64,000 nt of DNA from Atriophallophorus winterbourni (Eukaryota; Platyhelminthes; Trematoda; Plagiorchiida; Microphallidae), in contig JACCGJ010001858.1 of assembly GCA_013407085.1 (NCBI GenBank), positions 1 through 64,000 of the forward strand. Direction: 5' to 3'. How positions within the stretch are numbered: position 1 is the stretch's first letter; each line of letters opens with the position of its first letter. A program made the position numbers and the translations under genes. The notes below the pieces were generated by a model. The model had not been told where the DNA came from and did no database searches. It was given only the letters and a program-made list of their open reading frames with translations. Below are positions 61,804-64,000 of the stretch, piece by piece.

Positions 61804-64000
61804 GAGTGAGTGAGTGAGTGAGTAAGTGAGTGAGTGAGTGAGTGAGTGACTCGTATAGTGACCGCCTGTATTGAGGTTGATGGTGAATGTACCAACTTCG
61901 AATATTTCGCGAACAACTTTGCATCGAATGATTATACGTCTCCAAAACTTTAAACCGGGGAAATAATTTCCTTCTCTACTCGAGGTGTCATGATCTTTAA
62001 GACGAGTAGTCCTATCTATCAGTTGCGAGCGCCGAGAATCGACTAGGGGGGTCAAATAAGTGTAATAAATTAACGCCCACAAAAGCAAATAAAACCGCGC
62101 GATTTCAAAAATCCAGCGGAATTCAAGTCTGAATACCAAATCAAGTGTCGAGGAGCGTTGACTTCAGGTTGTTATAACTTAATCAGGAAGTCACTAGAGC
62201 CATAGTTACTTCAATATAGGATGTCCTTACCAGGCGGAGCAACTCCATTATTATGGCAAATGTCTTTTTAACGGCAACTTCCAAATTAACAAACAGCTGT
62301 TGTAGCCTAGATCGTTCAGACTGGACAGTGCGGAAAAACACTGCCTGTTTGTCGCTACAGTAGCGGTCACCTACAGGGAAGTACGACCTGCGTCGCGAAC
62401 CTGTATCAACAAGTCAGTTGAGAGTTTCTGCGTTAATTACGTAAACATGACTGACTTATCAATTATATATTTAGCACTAAATTTAGTTTCTGAAAAATAA
62501 AACCAATATTTATGGCCCTGTGGAATAAAACTGGGTATTGTGATGACTGTCGAGGACGCTATAAGGCGTCTTAGTATCGCCCATGGTGAATAGGATACAA
62601 AAATGCACGATTATACGATGTAAAGAAAATACCTGAAATTAATAACGCCGATTTGAATCGGGAAAATTAACGTACCAGAAACAATATGCAAAAGATGCGT
62701 GTTTATAAGTCGCAACGATTTGCAGTATTATTATTATTATTATTAATACACAAGTCTTTACAGACGATGTGCCAACAAGTATACTATGAAGAGGGTACAT
62801 GATGAAAGTTAAACAGGAAAAAAAGGGAAGTATTTTTGTCTGTTTACACATGCCGTTTTAGATCTTTTTTGTCTTTTTTGGAATAAAGAAAAGAGGGAGG
62901 GTCCTTGATGAACGGAAACACAAGCACGGCAGGATTCTCGCCACTGGTTTCTTTCATTTGCCATCACACTGAAAGTTATCAGCCACATATCTTCACAGTC
63001 CGTCGAGTATCTTCGGGTCCGAGTAGTATGTCGCTTTCAACAAGAACCACGAGAACGATTTGCAGTAGACTGACTACTACAATAACGTCCAACGAAGGTA
63101 GCCGAAAACGGACAGTACGATGAAGAATTTATCGCGGTAGCCAACAAGTGTACAACAGTACAGAAGAGCAGTCACGTAGCACGCGTGAACGGAAGAAGTA
63201 TCAAGATCAATGCTTTTATAGTCAGGCATAACACACTTTTTACACTTTTAAATAAATAGGAGTAATTGTTCCAAGTTTTCACTAGGCCGAAAACACACAA
63301 TTTAACAGTGTTCAAAGAAAGAAGTATTAAAGTGTATGTGCGCACATTTTTTATAAGAGAGTTCAAATATGGTCGTCACGGGGTGTTCCTTGATTGTAAA
63401 TGGAATAATGCATAAAGGACGCGTTTCGAAGAAACATTTATTTTATCCAGGGCAACCGTGGTTAAAATTCACTGATTTGTAACTTAAATTGCAGATTCTT
63501 ACGAACTGATTACAAATGAATAAAAATTGGGTAATGTTTTCTTATGCTGTTGTTGCTTTTTCATGCTACGTATTCACGGCCGCAACTCCTAGTTCCACCT
63601 TAGCTTTATCATTAAACATACGACAGCAGATTTCAGAGTTAAACACCATCTGGTTTATCATCCGTTTTTTGTAGTATATTTTGTCTTGGTAAAATATTGT
63701 TTACTTGTTCCCCAGTAAAATGAATTTTTCCAAATCTTTGATAATTGTTTTTTCGATTCAGTCGTCAAACAACTTTCGTTACCCTTGAACAATAGCGATT
63801 TTGGATTCTGATATTGAAATCTAGAATTTTCTCGAGTTATTGTGGATAAATGTGAACGCTTATGTGGATTGAATTCTTCAGATGAGTTATTAACCTTACT
63901 CAGAACCCATGTACATCACTGGTTTTCGGTTCGCATCTAATCACGCTTTTAAAGGCATTATACAAAGACTTATGTAGATCCGTCTAACTGTTTTACCGGC
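61640..64000 (-). repeat. right arm of large inverted repeat (partner 2014-4296)
   Basis: Reverse-complement match to the left arm that continues to the last base of the window, so its full length is unknown. It contains the RTE C-terminus, the GAGT tail, the LTR-like segment at 63060-63242 and the TAA tract near 62731-62748. No gene is recognised between 61850 and 64000. Confidence 0.9.
61804..61849. repeat. (GAGT)n tail of the RTE copy
   Basis: About eleven units with one AAGT interruption. It is longer than the (ACTC)8 counterpart in the left arm, showing independent change since duplication. Confidence 0.9.

Overview
The window is AT-rich, repeat-dense invertebrate nuclear DNA. It contains one long interrupted gene and remnants of almost every class of eukaryotic transposable element. 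The element mix (RTE- and CR1-like LINEs, an R2-like LINE, Ty3/gypsy pol, an LTR followed by a tRNA-Trp-type primer-binding site, a FLYWCH/MULE DNA transposon, hammerhead-ribozyme repeats) and the very long introns best fit a digenean flatworm. The species cannot be named from sequence alone. No rRNA, tRNA, CRISPR or operon-like structure was seen.

Layout. 1-2013 has nothing recognised. 2014-4296 is the left arm of a large inverted repeat whose partner is 61640-64000; it holds a short LTR-like segment and an RTE 3' end with an ACTC tail. 4297-5978 is a palindromic MULE derivative with 15-bp subterminal repeats. 6000-8400 carries dispersed short repeats. A 1.9-kb segment is present twice in direct orientation (8812-10745 and 11876-13816), on either side of an exactly 1000-N gap. 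14430-15010 is a decayed CR1-like fragment. 17892-20590 is the best-preserved retroelement, a 5'-truncated RTE-type endonuclease/reverse transcriptase. 22818-23022 is an LTR plus primer-binding site.

24172-57697 (+) is a gene I assembled from splice sites and reading phase: 13 exons (14 if a 25-nt GT-AG segment is a real intron). It encodes about 845 residues: a signal peptide, five Cys-Trp-Cys immunoglobulin domains, about 285 residues of divergent cysteine-bearing ectodomain, one transmembrane helix and a basic 31-residue tail. It looks like a cell-surface adhesion or receptor protein. Its introns hold CR1, RTE, R2-like and Penelope-like fragments.

Two introns carry hammerhead ribozyme motifs on the strand antisense to the gene. 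One (55686-55746) has a complete core and lies in a tandem pair of 268-bp repeats, the organisation expected of a retrozyme. A second complete core is at 25781-25821, and decayed relatives are at 55418-55478 and 32341-32380.

59250-61170 (-) is a broken Ty3/gypsy pol, abutting the right-hand RTE 3' end (61185-61803) that begins the right inverted-repeat arm.
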